Positions 43,616 through 53,873 of a stretch of 64,000 nucleotides of DNA are shown piece after piece. The notes beneath the pieces are model-generated. The model saw only the letters and a list, made by a program, of their open reading frames with translations, was not told where the DNA came from and made no database searches. Source of the DNA: Rhodospirillaceae bacterium (lineage in GTDB: Bacteria; Pseudomonadota; Alphaproteobacteria; Rhodospirillales; Rhodospirillaceae); the NCBI GenBank assembly GCA_040219235.1, contig JAVJSV010000016.1, positions 434,001 to 498,000 on the forward strand, in the 5' to 3' direction. Every line of letters begins with the position of its first letter. The first letter of the stretch is position 1. Made by a program: the position numbers and the translations under genes.

Positions 43616-44641
43616 GTGTGCTCGCAGATTCTTAGCCCGATTGTTGATACCGACATGGACTCCCTGTTCGTGTTGCCGCTCAGCATTCTACCGTTCAAAA
43701 CCAATGGACTGCATCGTGCCCGGTTGATTAAAAACCATCATTTAATGGGCGTGATCGAGCTTTTTTCAGAACGGGAGACTGGCAGTGGTCAGATCAACGT
43801 TGAGGATTTGCCTGAGCATTTCCATTGGAAGGAAGGTCTTGGCCATCCGGACCTGCAAATCCTCAGTAAGATCGCCCCTCTTCCCAGCTTCGATGTGTAC
43901 AGCCTGCGCCGCTCTTTTCGCGAACTAGGAATCGCTCTCGCTCCGGATTCAGAATTACAACTGTCAGAGCAAAAGAACAAAGAACTGACAGCCTACATGT
44001 CGAAGTTTACGCTGCCTCTGATCAAGCAAATCTATGGCAGTGATGACCTCGAAGTGAGCAACTTCGGCGACCTCGTGGGTCTGTTCAAAGACCCCGATGT
44101 CAAAAAAGCCCTCGGGAAACTCAAGACCATGGCTGAAACACTCAACATCAAGTTAGACCAAATCCCGAGATTCCTGGAAGACTACGGCGACATCTTTTTA
44201 TCGCTGTCTTACTACCGCAACTGCCTTGATCGTTTACAGCCTCTGCTCGACAGTTTCGTGCATTCAATGAATGAACTGAAAAAGAACTATCAGCTCCGAC
44301 AGGACAAAAACCTCATAGAACAAATCGACCGCATTGAAAAAATGATGCTCGGCTTTGTCGAATTCTTGCGGCGTCTCTTTCTGGATTTCGACAAACAAAC
44401 TCAAAATCTATGGGATAATTTGTCGGCCAAGCGCTTCGAAGAAGTCAAAAAACTGATCTCGGATTATCACACAACCATCGGCGGCGTGCTCTGCGGTCTC
44501 ACTGTTAAAATGAACGCTTGGGCCACGCGCTACCCCAATCCAAGGTCAGGCAGCCCGATCAGCAAAGGTGAGTTTCTGATGACTGATATTCGCCAAGGTC
44601 TCGCCAGTATTCGCGCGGTTGCATCAGGGAGAGCGACCTAA
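43616..44641 (+). CDS. Unknown alpha-helical protein downstream of motA
   Basis: 341 residues from GTG 43616; ATG 43655 (MDSLFVLPLSILPF) is the other start, and neither has a clear ribosome-binding site. I do not recognise the family. The sequence is soluble and mostly helical, with heptad-like stretches (about 215-300: RLQPLLDSFVHSMNELKKNY, EQIDRIEKMMLGFVEFLRRL) that suggest a coiled coil, and no signal peptide or membrane segment. It follows motA on the same strand after 175 bases, so a link to motility is possible but not shown. Codon use and length look like a real gene. Confidence 0.75.
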   Translation: MCSQILSPIVDTDMDSLFVLPLSILPFKTNGLHRARLIKNHHLMGVIELFSERETGSGQINVEDLPEHFHWKEGLGHPDLQILSKIAPLPSFDVYSLRRSFRELGIALAPDSELQLSEQKNKELTAYMSKFTLPLIKQIYGSDDLEVSNFGDLVGLFKDPDVKKALGKLKTMAETLNIKLDQIPRFLEDYGDIFLSLSYYRNCLDRLQPLLDSFVHSMNELKKNYQLRQDKNLIEQIDRIEKMMLGFVEFLRRLFLDFDKQTQNLWDNLSAKRFEEVKKLISDYHTTIGGVLCGLTVKMNAWATRYPNPRSGSPISKGEFLMTDIRQGLASIRAVASGRAT

Positions 44642-44651
44642 AAACTGTTGA

Positions 44652-46151
44652 TTAAGCCGCCTGGGCTTCAGGTGTGCCGACTAAGTCTTCTTCCTGTTTT
44701 ATGGTGCGTTTAATCCAAACATACGCCAGTGCAGACACCAAAACAGTCGAAAGTGACATGGACAAAAAGACACCTTGAATACCGCCAAGCGCAGCCCCCG
44801 CATAGGCCAGGGGGACTTGGAGTAGCATTGATTTCGCCGCGCCTATCACCATCGCAGGCATGGGCTTGGCCAGAGAATTAAAGGTTTGCGAACTGATCGC
44901 GATCACCGACAAAACCGGGTAGCTGAGCGGGACAACCAACAGGTAAAAGGCCGCCAGCCTGACAACATCTGCATCATCGCTGAAAATTCGACCCACTTGC
45001 TCGCCAAACGCCGCCAGTACAACCGCCATCATCAGGCCATACGCCGCACTTGCCTGGAACGTGAAGCGCAGCGCTTGCCGCACGCGATCTATGCGCCCCG
45101 CCCCGGCGTTTTGGCCCACGAATGGCCCCATCGCAATTGAAGCTGCCATCATGAAGATCAAAGCAAACATCTCGACCCGAGTGGCGACACCGAAGGCTGC
45201 GACGGCAACAGCGCCAAAGGAAGCAATCAACGCCGTCAAAACGCCTGATGAGACTGGTACAATGAGTTGTGTTGCGGTGGATGGTAAGCCGATATTGAGA
45301 ATTTGACTCCAGTTGTTGCGCAGCCGGTTCAGCGTAGGGAACTCATACGTCAACGCGTTCATCCGGAAATGCAGCACGCTCAAGGCCGCCACAAACGTCA
45401 CACCACGCGCCAACACGGTCGCCAAGGCTGCCCCTTCTAATTCCATGCGTGGCGCGCCAAACAATCCGAAAATCAAAATCGGATCCAAGATCATATTCAA
45501 AATCGCAGCCGTCATCATGATCATACTGGGGAATTTCGCATCGCCATGGGCGCGGATCACCGCGTTCCCGATCAAGGGCACGATCATAAACGCGATGCCC
45601 ATATACCAGATGTCCATGTAATCATGGATCAACAGCAATACTTCACCTTCCGCACCAAGCAACGTGAATACGGGGTCAATGGTCATAAAACCGATGATGG
45701 AAAAAACGCCCGTAATCAGAACGGCAAGTATTAGGCTGTCGGTGGCAATGGCTTTTGAATCCTGGCCTGCGCTTGAGTCTCTGCTCCCGCCACCGACAAA
45801 ACGGGACACAACTGCGGTCACACCTGTGCCCAATCCGATCGCTATGGCGTGGAGAATCATCACCACCGGAAAGGTGAAGGCCATGGCCGCAAGCTCGGCG
45901 GTTCCCAATTGCGCCACAAAATAAGTATCGACGACCTGAAAGGTCATTGAGGCCACAGCCCCCATCGCCATATAGGCTGAAAGCTTAAGGATATGCCGGT
46001 GAACCGAGCCGGTTGTCAGGTCTTTGCCGTTGCGAGAACCGTGGTGGCCAGGACCACCCTGTCCGGGCGCTTGCAGTCCGGGTTCTTGCTGGCCGAGGCC
46101 CTGTGTCGGGCTTGAACGTTTATCGCTCGATCGGTTTTGTGTCTCACTCAC
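44652..46151 (-). CDS. MATE-family multidrug exporter
   Basis: 499 residues, twelve membrane helices in two similar halves, with family blocks QVVDTYFVAQLGTAELAA, GLGTGVTAVVSRFVGGG and GQNAGAGRIDRVRQALR. It exports cationic drugs or metabolites using a Na+ or H+ gradient. The first 50 residues are an extra Gly/Gln/Pro-rich cytoplasmic stretch (GLGQQEPGLQAPGQGG) of low complexity. Convergent with the gene before it and divergent from the ABC operon at 46317. Confidence 0.9.
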   Translation of the reverse strand: MSETQNRSSDKRSSPTQGLGQQEPGLQAPGQGGPGHHGSRNGKDLTTGSVHRHILKLSAYMAMGAVASMTFQVVDTYFVAQLGTAELAAMAFTFPVVMILHAIAIGLGTGVTAVVSRFVGGGSRDSSAGQDSKAIATDSLILAVLITGVFSIIGFMTIDPVFTLLGAEGEVLLLIHDYMDIWYMGIAFMIVPLIGNAVIRAHGDAKFPSMIMMTAAILNMILDPILIFGLFGAPRMELEGAALATVLARGVTFVAALSVLHFRMNALTYEFPTLNRLRNNWSQILNIGLPSTATQLIVPVSSGVLTALIASFGAVAVAAFGVATRVEMFALIFMMAASIAMGPFVGQNAGAGRIDRVRQALRFTFQASAAYGLMMAVVLAAFGEQVGRIFSDDADVVRLAAFYLLVVPLSYPVLSVIAISSQTFNSLAKPMPAMVIGAAKSMLLQVPLAYAGAALGGIQGVFLSMSLSTVLVSALAYVWIKRTIKQEEDLVGTPEAQAA

Positions 46152-46316
46152 AGCTTGCCAAATACCTGTATTAATCTCTTTGCGACTTGATCCGCATCAA
46201 TGCACGGCTCCAATACAAAATTATCACCGTTATATGTCAGCACATTAGCGTTATAGTGCCATTGCGGTATTTGGTTTAATACCTTTGTTATATCTCTCCA
46301 AAGGAATGCCCGACAG

Positions 46317-47051
46317 ATGCCTGACGGTCTTCAAGATGGAACACGTGTCAAAGAGACCTTCCGCGCGAAGGGCATAACCAAGGTTTATGAGACTGGTGGC
46401 CTGCGTGTCGAAGCCTTACGCGGCGTCGATCTGACGCTGTACGAAGGCGAGTTGGTGGTCTTATTGGGGCCGTCCGGCAGTGGTAAATCGACCCTGTTGA
46501 ACATCCTGGGTGGCCTTGACCTCCCTACGGACGGCACACTTTTTTTCAAGGATTTGGAGTTAACCGCCTGCTCGGCCCATGACCTAACCATGTATCGCCG
46601 GGACCATGTCGGCTTTGTCTTCCAGTTTTATAATCTGATCCCGAGTCTCACCGCCCGCGAGAATGTCGCGCTGGTGACCGAAATCGCCGTAAATCCGATG
46701 AGCGCGGCCGAAGCACTGGAAATGGTTGGCCTGGAACATCGCCTGGATCACTTTCCCTCTCAGCTTTCAGGTGGGGAACAACAGCGTGTAGCCATTGCCC
46801 GGGCCATTGCCAAACGTCCTGATGTGTTGTTGTGCGACGAACCCACTGGCGCGCTGGACAGCAACACCGGCGTGATTGTTCTCGAAGCGCTGGAACGCGC
46901 CAACAGGGAACTGGGAACAACCACGGCCCTCATTACGCACAATGCCGGCATCAAAGACATGTCTGACCGCGTTGTCCGGTTTGCCGACGGTCAGATCATC
47001 AGCGTTGAAGAGAACCCCGTAAAAAAACCACCGCAGGAGCTGACATGGTAA
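46317..47051 (+). CDS. ABC exporter ATP-binding protein (MacB/LolD-like)
   Basis: 244 residues. Walker [13 protein letters not shown], signature [16 protein letters not shown], Walker [12 protein letters not shown], with the sequence [19 protein letters not shown] typical of the LolD/MacB/FtsE family. First gene of a three-gene operon; it overlaps the permease gene by seven bases. Works with the two products that follow as a MacAB-like exporter of unknown substrate. Confidence 0.92.
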   Translation: MPDGLQDGTRVKETFRAKGITKVYETGGLRVEALRGVDLTLYEGELVVLLGPSGSGKSTLLNILGGLDLPTDGTLFFKDLELTACSAHDLTMYRRDHVGFVFQFYNLIPSLTARENVALVTEIAVNPMSAAEALEMVGLEHRLDHFPSQLSGGEQQRVAIARAIAKRPDVLLCDEPTGALDSNTGVIVLEALERANRELGTTTALITHNAGIKDMSDRVVRFADGQIISVEENPVKKPPQELTW

Positions 47052-49420
47052 TCCATGTCAGTGCCCTTAATCGCAAACTGATGCGAGATCTGTGGCGGAT
47101 CAAAGGTCAGGCCGTGGCGATCTCAGCGGTTGTTGCCTGTGGGATCGCGCTCATGATCTCTTCTTTTGGTACTGTCAACGTGCTGGAAGAAAGCATGGAG
47201 GCTTTTTACGATCGCACCCGATTTGCCGATGTGTTTGCCGCGCTCAAGCGCGCACCCGACAGTCTGAAAGCCGACATTGAACGCATCCCAGGCGTTTCCA
47301 TTGCAGAGACGCGCATCACCGCCGCCGTCAACCTCGACCTGCCGAACATGGCCGAACCGGCGACCGGTCAGTTGATCTCTTTGCCAGAGCGCGGCACGCC
47401 ACTGCTCAACGATGTCATCATTTTATCGGGCCGTTATCCCTCGCCTCTGCGGCCTAATGAAGTCGCCGTTACTGACTCTTTTGCAACGGCCCATGGCCTG
47501 AACATCGGGGATAGTTTTAAAGCCATTATCAATGGCAACAAACGCAGCCTTGAGGTGGTCGGTCTCGCCCTCACGCCCGAATACATTTATGCCCTCGGCC
47601 CTGGCTCCCTCATGCCAGACGACCGCCGCTTCGGTGTGATGTGGATGGGCCGCAAAGCCCTCGCCGCCGCCTTTGATCTGGATGGCGCGTTTAACAACGT
47701 CACTCTGGCTTTGCAGTTAGGCGCGTCTGAAGACGAAGTCATCCGCCGCCTGGATACCCTGTTGGAACCCTATGGAGGGGTCGGCTCCTATGCCCGCAAA
47801 GATCAGCTCTCGCATTTTTTCCTGACCAATGAGCTGGTTCAACTCAGAGCCATGGGGGCGATCTTTCCACCCGTGTTTCTGTTGGTTGCGGCTTTTCTCT
47901 TGAACGTCGTTGTCTCCCGCATCGTCGCAACCGAACGCGAACAGATCGGGCTTCTCAAAGCCTTTGGCTATAACGATCTGGAAGTCGGCTGGATTTATCT
48001 CAAGCTCGTGATGGTCCTGGTGCTGGGTGGTTTGGCCATTGGCGTCGCGCTTGGCTTGTGGATGGGCGGCGGCATGATCACCATGTACACCACCTACTAC
48101 AAGTTCCCCTTGCTTGACCTGGGCATTGACCCTGCTGTGTTTACGGCTGCCGCTGGGGTAAGCCTGATGGCCGGATTGGCGGGCGGCCTTGGCGCGGTCC
48201 AACAAGCCATCAAGCTTTCTCCGGCAGTGGCCATGGCACCGCCGGTTCCCACATCCTACAAAGAGGGAGCCCTGACGCGCTTTCTGGCGCAGTTTACGAT
48301 CAGCCAGCCGACGCGCATGATCTTTCGCCACGTCACACGCTTTCCGGTGCGTGCCGGACTCACCATTATTGGGGTCGCCTTCTCGGTGGCCTTGATGATT
48401 ATGTCGTTGTTCTTTCTCGACTCTGTTGAACGGGTCATCTCCGTTTATTTTTTCCAGGCGGAGCGTCAAACGCTGACCGTCGCATTTGTCGAACCGCGTC
48501 CCGCCACCATCGAACACGAAATCCAAAACCTTCCCGGAGTTTTGAAAACTCAGCCGGTGCGCAGCGTCGCCGTGCGCCTGCGCAATGGCCATCTGTCAGA
48601 CCGTAAATCCATTCAAGGCATTGTCTCAAATGCCGATCTCGCCCGGCTGCTTGATAGTAATCAAAAGGTTATCGAGCCGCCGCCCGGTGGCCTCGCGCTT
48701 TCAGCTCATATTGCGAAAGACCTGGACTTAAAGGTGGGCGACATGGTCACAGTCGAAGTGCTGCAAGAGCGCCGACCTGTTGTGCAAATTCCAGTCGTGC
48801 GATTGGTTGAGGAATATCTGGGCTTTCAGGCGTACATGCATATCGACGCCGTCAACCGCCTGATGAAAGAAGGCCCGACCGTGACCAGCGTGCATGTCCT
48901 GGTCGACAGCCGCTATGCGGATGAATTGTACGCCACCTTGAAAGACACCCCCGCGGTTGCCGGCATTGCGCAACAAACCGCGACCTTGACCAGCTTTAGA
49001 GAAACCATGGACAACACGATGAATGTGATGATCGGATTCTATGTTGCTTTGGCCAGCCTGATTTCCTTCGGTGTTGCCTATAACGCCGCGCGCATTGCCC
49101 TTTCGGAACGGTCCCGGGCCTTAGCGAGTTTGCGCGTGCTCGGGTTTACCCGTGAGGAGGTCACTTACATTCTGCTGGGCGAGTTGGGCATTTTGACCCT
49201 GGTGTCCCTGCCGGTCGGCTGCATCCTCGGCTACTTCATGGCCTTGGCCATGTCGCCCATGCTGGCCACCGATATGTATAATTTCCCGTTCGTGATCGAA
49301 AATGCCACCTATGGATACGCGGTCATCGTTGTGTGCGTGTCTGCCCTTATCTGTGGGGTCATCACCCGTCATCGGATTTTTGGGCTCGACCTGGTGTCAG
49401 CTTTAAAGACACGCGAGTAA
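47045..49420 (+). CDS. ABC exporter permease with two FtsX domains
   Basis: 791 residues. N-terminal membrane helix, a periplasmic domain (about 50-250), three-helix FtsX domain (about 275-400), a further helix near 430-450, a second periplasmic domain and a second FtsX domain (about 660-780). This double arrangement is that of large type VII ABC permeases. ATG overlaps the ATPase gene end, with a CAGGAG site. Substrate unknown. Confidence 0.9.
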   Translation: MVIHVSALNRKLMRDLWRIKGQAVAISAVVACGIALMISSFGTVNVLEESMEAFYDRTRFADVFAALKRAPDSLKADIERIPGVSIAETRITAAVNLDLPNMAEPATGQLISLPERGTPLLNDVIILSGRYPSPLRPNEVAVTDSFATAHGLNIGDSFKAIINGNKRSLEVVGLALTPEYIYALGPGSLMPDDRRFGVMWMGRKALAAAFDLDGAFNNVTLALQLGASEDEVIRRLDTLLEPYGGVGSYARKDQLSHFFLTNELVQLRAMGAIFPPVFLLVAAFLLNVVVSRIVATEREQIGLLKAFGYNDLEVGWIYLKLVMVLVLGGLAIGVALGLWMGGGMITMYTTYYKFPLLDLGIDPAVFTAAAGVSLMAGLAGGLGAVQQAIKLSPAVAMAPPVPTSYKEGALTRFLAQFTISQPTRMIFRHVTRFPVRAGLTIIGVAFSVALMIMSLFFLDSVERVISVYFFQAERQTLTVAFVEPRPATIEHEIQNLPGVLKTQPVRSVAVRLRNGHLSDRKSIQGIVSNADLARLLDSNQKVIEPPPGGLALSAHIAKDLDLKVGDMVTVEVLQERRPVVQIPVVRLVEEYLGFQAYMHIDAVNRLMKEGPTVTSVHVLVDSRYADELYATLKDTPAVAGIAQQTATLTSFRETMDNTMNVMIGFYVALASLISFGVAYNAARIALSERSRALASLRVLGFTREEVTYILLGELGILTLVSLPVGCILGYFMALAMSPMLATDMYNFPFVIENATYGYAVIVVCVSALICGVITRHRIFGLDLVSALKTRE

Positions 49421-49438
49421 GGTAAAAGGAGTTGTTGA

Positions 49439-50659
49439 GTGCCTAAGTTGTCCCGCCGAACGCTGGTGATCGGAGCCATTGTCCTTGTGGTTGCCGCCCT
49501 CATCGGCCTGTCCCTGCAACCGCAACCGGTTGGCGTGGATGCTGCCGCTGTCGTGCGGGGAGACTTGCTGGTCACCATCGACGACGAAGGTCAAACCCGT
49601 CTGAAAGATGTCTATGTTGTGTCCGCCCCCGTGGCAGGACGCGTACGCCGTATTGATATCGAAGCCGGTGATACGGCCATTGCAGGTGACACGGTTCTTG
49701 CCCTGTTTGAACCCTCCGATCCCGCCATGCTGGATGTCCGCAGCCGCACCGAAGCGGAAGCCTTTGTTAAAGCGGCTGAGGCCGCTGTCGGATTGGCAGA
49801 AGCTGAACAAAACCGCGCCCAGGCCCAGTTGGATTTCGCAGACGCGGAACTGAGGCGCGCCATTCCCCTGGCCGAGCGTGGCACCATTTCGCAAGCCACC
49901 CTTGATCAACGCCAACTGTCGCGGCGCACAGCCCAAGCTCAGTTGGCCCAGGCCACCGCCAGTTTGCGCAAAACCCGCGCTGATCTCGAGTCCGCCCGTG
50001 CCACCCTGATCACAGCGCGGCAAGTGGACAGCGGCGATGACGCCGACAACAAAGACCTCATCCCTGTGCGTGCTCCCATCAACGGGCGTGTCCTGCGCGT
50101 GCTGCAAGAAAGCGAAGGCGTTCTGGCGGCGGGCACCCCGCTGCTGGAACTGGGAGACCCGGCAAAGCTTGAAATTGTCGTCGATCTTCTGTCCACCGAT
50201 GCCGTTAAAATCAAGCCGGGCGACCGCGTGATCATCGATGACTGGGGCGGTGAAACCCCCTTGGAAGGCCGCGTGCGTTTGGTTGAGCCCTTTGGCTTCA
50301 CGAAAATCTCAGCGCTGGGAATCGAAGAACAGCGCGTCAATGTGGTGATTGATTTTGTCTCCCCGCAGCTTGAATGGCAAAGTCTGGGCCATGGCTACCG
50401 GGTTGAAACCCGGGTTGTCGTGCAAGATCGAAAGGACGTGCTCAAGCTTCCCATCAGCGCCCTGTTCAGGTCGGGAGAAAGCTGGGCCGTCTTCGTGAAT
50501 GAGGACAGCACCGCCCGATTGCGCAAAATCTCCCTAGGACAACGCAACACCCTTGAAGCCGAAGTGACAGAAGGTTTGTCAGAGAATGAGCTGATCATCC
50601 TGCATCCGTCCGATGCGATTGTTGACGGCGTCAGCGTAATGCAGCGCGGTGCGGGTTAA
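49439..50659 (+). CDS. HlyD/MacA-family periplasmic adaptor
   Basis: 406 residues from GTG 49439 with an AAAGGAG site. One membrane helix (about 9-27), lipoyl domain (VVSAPVAGRVRRIDIEAGD), coiled-coil hairpin (about 105-195, EAAVGLAEAEQNRAQAQLDF), second lipoyl half (VRAPINGRVLRVLQESEGV) and beta-barrel (VIDDWGGETPLEGRVR). Third gene of the operon, 18 bases after the permease. It connects the exporter to an outer-membrane TolC such as the one at 29.6 kb. Its end overlaps the next, convergent gene by four bases. Confidence 0.92.
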   Translation: MPKLSRRTLVIGAIVLVVAALIGLSLQPQPVGVDAAAVVRGDLLVTIDDEGQTRLKDVYVVSAPVAGRVRRIDIEAGDTAIAGDTVLALFEPSDPAMLDVRSRTEAEAFVKAAEAAVGLAEAEQNRAQAQLDFADAELRRAIPLAERGTISQATLDQRQLSRRTAQAQLAQATASLRKTRADLESARATLITARQVDSGDDADNKDLIPVRAPINGRVLRVLQESEGVLAAGTPLLELGDPAKLEIVVDLLSTDAVKIKPGDRVIIDDWGGETPLEGRVRLVEPFGFTKISALGIEEQRVNVVIDFVSPQLEWQSLGHGYRVETRVVVQDRKDVLKLPISALFRSGESWAVFVNEDSTARLRKISLGQRNTLEAEVTEGLSENELIILHPSDAIVDGVSVMQRGAG

Positions 50660-52038
50660 AGTACTTTTCCAGGATTCAAGATGCCCTTGGGATCGAGTGT
50701 CCGCTTGAGGGCGCGCATCACTTCAACTTCAGCCCCGGTGCGGCTCCAGTCCAGGTAGTCCCGCTTCTCGGTACCGATGCCGTGTTCGGCAGACACCGAC
50801 CCGCCAAGCTCGCGGATGATGCCATACAAAATATCATTCACCTTGCGGTGGGCCTCATCGGAGCCATCGCCGACCGCGACCACCGCATGCAAATTGCCGT
50901 CGCCGAGATGACCTAACACCAACGTCTTCGCGCCGGGAAACACGGCTGCAATGTCCGCCATCGCGCGCGTGCCGAAACCTTCCATGGTTAAAATGGGCAT
51001 GGAGACATCGTAGGTGAACATGGGCGAGAGGGTGCGAAAACCCTCACCAGCCCCTTCCCGAATGGCCCAGAGGTCACTGCGGTCGACCTCCGATTGAGCA
51101 ATTACCCCGTCCTGGACTAAACCCTGGGCATGGGCAATTTCCATGATATTTTCAAAGCGCTCGGCATCGCCGTCCGGGTCAGCCCCCAGAGCATCGGTCA
51201 CCACGTAGAAGTTATACTTTGGCTCCAAGGGCGGCTTCAGCGATGGGCAACGCTCACAGACGAAGTCGTAGTATTCGCGCCACATTACTTCAAAGGCTCC
51301 AAGCCCCCCGCTGAGCTTTGAATCCAATAGCGAGAGAAAACCGATCACCGACTTAAAATCGTTGATGCCAACAAACGCGGTTGACGTGGTCAGCGGCTTG
51401 GCTTGTAAGCGCATCACACAGCGCGTGACCAGACCGAGCGTGCCTTCCGAGCCGATAAACAACTGTTTGAGATCGTAGCCCGCGTTGTTTTTCAACATCC
51501 GATTCATCGAACTCAAGACGGTGCCATCGGCCAGCACGGCCTCCAGACCCAGCACCGACTGACGCGTCATGCCGTAACGAATGACCCGGTTACCGCCCGC
51601 ATTGGTGCTGATCAGCCCGCCAAGGGTCGCACTGCCCCGCGCACCTAAATCCACAGGCAACACAAAGCCAGCCTCATCAGCCGCGCCATGGGCGGTTTCC
51701 AGCACAACCCCGGCCCCCGCCACCATGGTCCGGCCATGGGGGTCAATCTCTTCGATCCCATTCATACGCTCAAGAGACAGAACAACGTCGCCATCGCCCG
51801 GTGCACCGCCGCCCACCAAGCCCGTCATACCGCCCTGAGGCACAACAGCGCGCCCGGCATCATGGCATAGCTTGAGAATGGCCGACACTTGCGCGGTGGT
51901 GGTCGGGCGCATCACACAGGCCGGAACACCTGCCGCGCCATGCCCGCGTGTATCCGTATAGCGGTGACCAATATCATCGCCCGTGAGCATACCCGAGGCA
52001 TCAACTGTCTTGGCCAAGTCCGCCAGCAAATCGGCCAT
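50656..52038 (-). CDS. FAD-linked oxidase, D-2-hydroxyacid dehydrogenase type
   Basis: 460 residues. FAD-binding domain of the VAO/PCMH fold (about 35-220: RPTTTAQVSAIL, VVPQGGMTGLVGGGAPGDGD, LGARGSATLGGLISTNAGG) and the GlcD-type C-terminal domain (about 240-455, VLGHLGDGNLHAVV with metal-binding His, SAEHGIGTEKRDYL). Closest in style to D-2-hydroxyglutarate or D-lactate dehydrogenases. Last gene of a four-gene minus operon with the NTF2-like, dimeric alpha-beta and nitrilase-fold genes, eight bases after the previous stop. Confidence 0.88.
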   Translation of the reverse strand: MADLLADLAKTVDASGMLTGDDIGHRYTDTRGHGAAGVPACVMRPTTTAQVSAILKLCHDAGRAVVPQGGMTGLVGGGAPGDGDVVLSLERMNGIEEIDPHGRTMVAGAGVVLETAHGAADEAGFVLPVDLGARGSATLGGLISTNAGGNRVIRYGMTRQSVLGLEAVLADGTVLSSMNRMLKNNAGYDLKQLFIGSEGTLGLVTRCVMRLQAKPLTTSTAFVGINDFKSVIGFLSLLDSKLSGGLGAFEVMWREYYDFVCERCPSLKPPLEPKYNFYVVTDALGADPDGDAERFENIMEIAHAQGLVQDGVIAQSEVDRSDLWAIREGAGEGFRTLSPMFTYDVSMPILTMEGFGTRAMADIAAVFPGAKTLVLGHLGDGNLHAVVAVGDGSDEAHRKVNDILYGIIRELGGSVSAEHGIGTEKRDYLDWSRTGAEVEVMRALKRTLDPKGILNPGKVL

Positions 52039-52046
52039 CTTAATTC

Positions 52047-52424
52047 CTAACCGGAAACCGTTTTGGGCAATACGTCCGCCAGATCGTTCCAGACCTGTTG
52101 ATCCACAATCAATCCATCGCGAAAAACAAAACGGTCAATGTAACGCACTTCGCTGATGGCCGACCCATCAAGAGCTTCACCGTTGAGCATGCCGGTATTG
52201 TAGACCACGGTCTCATCACCTGCTTCAAACACATCGAAGCCCTCAAAGGTTTTGGTGACGGATTTATAACGGCCTTTTGACCACGCGATCAGTTCCTCCA
52301 GAGACGTCATAGTTCTGCCGCCCGGGAAGGTCATTTTAAAATCCGGTGCGAGAAACTGGTGGGCGCGTTCTAAATCACGCTCCTCCATGGCCCGCAGGTA
52401 CTCTTTAACTTTATCTGCACTCAT
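52047..52424 (-). CDS. NTF2/SnoaL-like small protein
   Basis: 125 residues with the NTF2 fold pattern: KVKEYLRAMEERDLERAHQF, LAPDFKMTFPGG, VYNTGMLNG and YIDRFVFRDGLIVDQQVWND. Such proteins serve as small isomerases, hydrolases or binding domains; no catalytic assignment is possible. The ATG overlaps the stop of the upstream gene by one base, so it is in the operon. Its role in the pathway is unknown. Confidence 0.78.
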   Translation of the reverse strand: MSADKVKEYLRAMEERDLERAHQFLAPDFKMTFPGGRTMTSLEELIAWSKGRYKSVTKTFEGFDVFEAGDETVVYNTGMLNGEALDGSAISEVRYIDRFVFRDGLIVDQQVWNDLADVLPKTVSG

Positions 52425-52780
52425 CAGGCCACCTCGGCATCTTCTGTTACGGCTGCATAAACCTCCGGCGCAATCGTTATGTCGCCATGGGCGTTATCCA
52501 CCACGCACGGACAGTCAAAATACTCGATGCGCAAGTCCCTGCCATAGGTGCCGGTGATAAACGCTTCCCACGCGGGCGTGTAATAGGCTTTGGCATGGTC
52601 CATGGATTCCCACTCGTACCAGCCGCCCGCACGATTTTCATTTCCCATAAAATATTTACGGATCAGACCCGGAATTTTTTGATACTTCGGTGCTGTCGCT
52701 TCATATAACGCGAGCTTTTCCGACGGAGTCATTTCGGCCCGGCCTGGGTTAGGGACAAATGTAACGAGCGCCGTAATCAT
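52424..52780 (-). CDS. Dimeric alpha-beta barrel-like protein, possible monooxygenase
   Basis: 118 residues. The pattern ITALVTFVPNPGRAEMT, YQKIPGLIRKYFMGNENRAG, GWYEWESMDHAKAYYTPAW is that of YdhR-type ferredoxin-like monooxygenases, small dimeric proteins often in catabolic operons. The C-terminus has a Cys pair (DCPCVV). Begins 12 bases after the nitrilase-fold gene; overlaps the NTF2-like gene by one base. Confidence 0.7.
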   Translation of the reverse strand: MITALVTFVPNPGRAEMTPSEKLALYEATAPKYQKIPGLIRKYFMGNENRAGGWYEWESMDHAKAYYTPAWEAFITGTYGRDLRIEYFDCPCVVDNAHGDITIAPEVYAAVTEDAEVA

Positions 52781-52792
52781 CGCGGTTTCCTC

Positions 52793-53854
52793 CTAGGACA
52801 ACACGCCGTCTTTGCTCAGGCGTTCCAGCACCTCCTGCTGACGGCGGACGAAGAACGCACGGTCCGGCGTGACCACCTTGCCGTCCTCCATCATGGCGTT
52901 GGGCTCAACAAAGGTATGACTGCCGTACTCGCCGGCGTAAATACCGAACGGCTGGCGCGACAACAGGTTGGTCATGCCGGAGTGTTTACGCACTTTACGC
53001 AGGCTGTCCATGTCCAACATGGCGCTGGCGCAGAACGTCTCGCCGGTATAAGCCTCGGCCAGCACCAGACCCTTGTAGTCGACAATCTTCGACATGCCGC
53101 CCGTGGACTCAGCCGGAATAGAAATGCCCTTGATGCTCGCCGTGTTGGACGACACCACGTAGCACATGTTTTCAACGGCCCGGGCGCGGCGGCAGATTTC
53201 CTTCGGCGTCAGCATGGGCGCGCCCACTTCAGATGTGGAGTGACATAAAATCTCCATGCCCCGCATGGCCAGACAGCGCGCAATTTCCGGGTACAGAATT
53301 TCCTCGGAGGCGACACAGCCGATCTTGCCAATCTCGGTTTCTGCGACCGGAAACACCCCATCCGCACCATACAGGTCTAAGTACTTATCCCATACGTCAT
53401 AGGGACTTGGGGCAAACAACGACACCAACCGGCGATAGCGCAGAATGACATCGCCGTTAGGGCCGATGACAAAGCAGGTTTGAAAATAGAGTTCTGGAAA
53501 GTTCGGGTCATTCTCATACACATTGCCCGACAAAAAGCATTTGCGGCTTTGCGCAATCTTGCCCATCGCCTCGTATTCCGGCCCATCCATATCAATCGCG
53601 CCCAGTTCCTTCCAACGGGGAATGGACTCCCCCATGGGGAAGCTGGAGAGAAAATACTCGGGCAGTACAAACAACTGAGTTTTGGTGCCGCTGAAGCCCA
53701 TGGTGAACAGATCAATGCTGGTGATGTTGGTGCCCAGATGTTCGATCTGTTTGAGCATCTGCGCCGAGGCTTCCGCGCGGTCGGCACAATGATTGACCGC
53801 GTGGCAATCCACTTGCAGGGCCGTTGCTGTAAACGTCGTGTTTGGATCCGACAT
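52793..53854 (-). CDS. Nitrilase-fold protein without catalytic Cys and Lys
   Basis: 353 residues of the carbon-nitrogen hydrolase fold. The catalytic Glu is kept (Glu66 in VLPEYFLS). The lysine of the YRK motif is Arg142 (RYRRLV), and the active-site cysteine is replaced by Ser183 in KIGCVASEEILYPE, where active members have an IC(Y/W)(E/D)-type motif. Cys180 lies three residues earlier. The rest of the fold is intact, with AMRGMEIL and RARAVENMCYVVSSN. It may use Ser, or be a binding protein. First gene of the four-gene operon. The family annotation should not be read as proof of nitrilase activity. Confidence 0.85.
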   Translation of the reverse strand: MSDPNTTFTATALQVDCHAVNHCADRAEASAQMLKQIEHLGTNITSIDLFTMGFSGTKTQLFVLPEYFLSSFPMGESIPRWKELGAIDMDGPEYEAMGKIAQSRKCFLSGNVYENDPNFPELYFQTCFVIGPNGDVILRYRRLVSLFAPSPYDVWDKYLDLYGADGVFPVAETEIGKIGCVASEEILYPEIARCLAMRGMEILCHSTSEVGAPMLTPKEICRRARAVENMCYVVSSNTASIKGISIPAESTGGMSKIVDYKGLVLAEAYTGETFCASAMLDMDSLRKVRKHSGMTNLLSRQPFGIYAGEYGSHTFVEPNAMMEDGKVVTPDRAFFVRRQQEVLERLSKDGVLS

Positions 53855-53873
53855 GCGCGGCCCCTTTGTTCTT

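Noticed and set aside
47717-48592. A 291-codon minus frame inside the ABC permease gene
   Set aside because: Antisense shadow of a clear FtsX-type permease; highly charged and without motifs.
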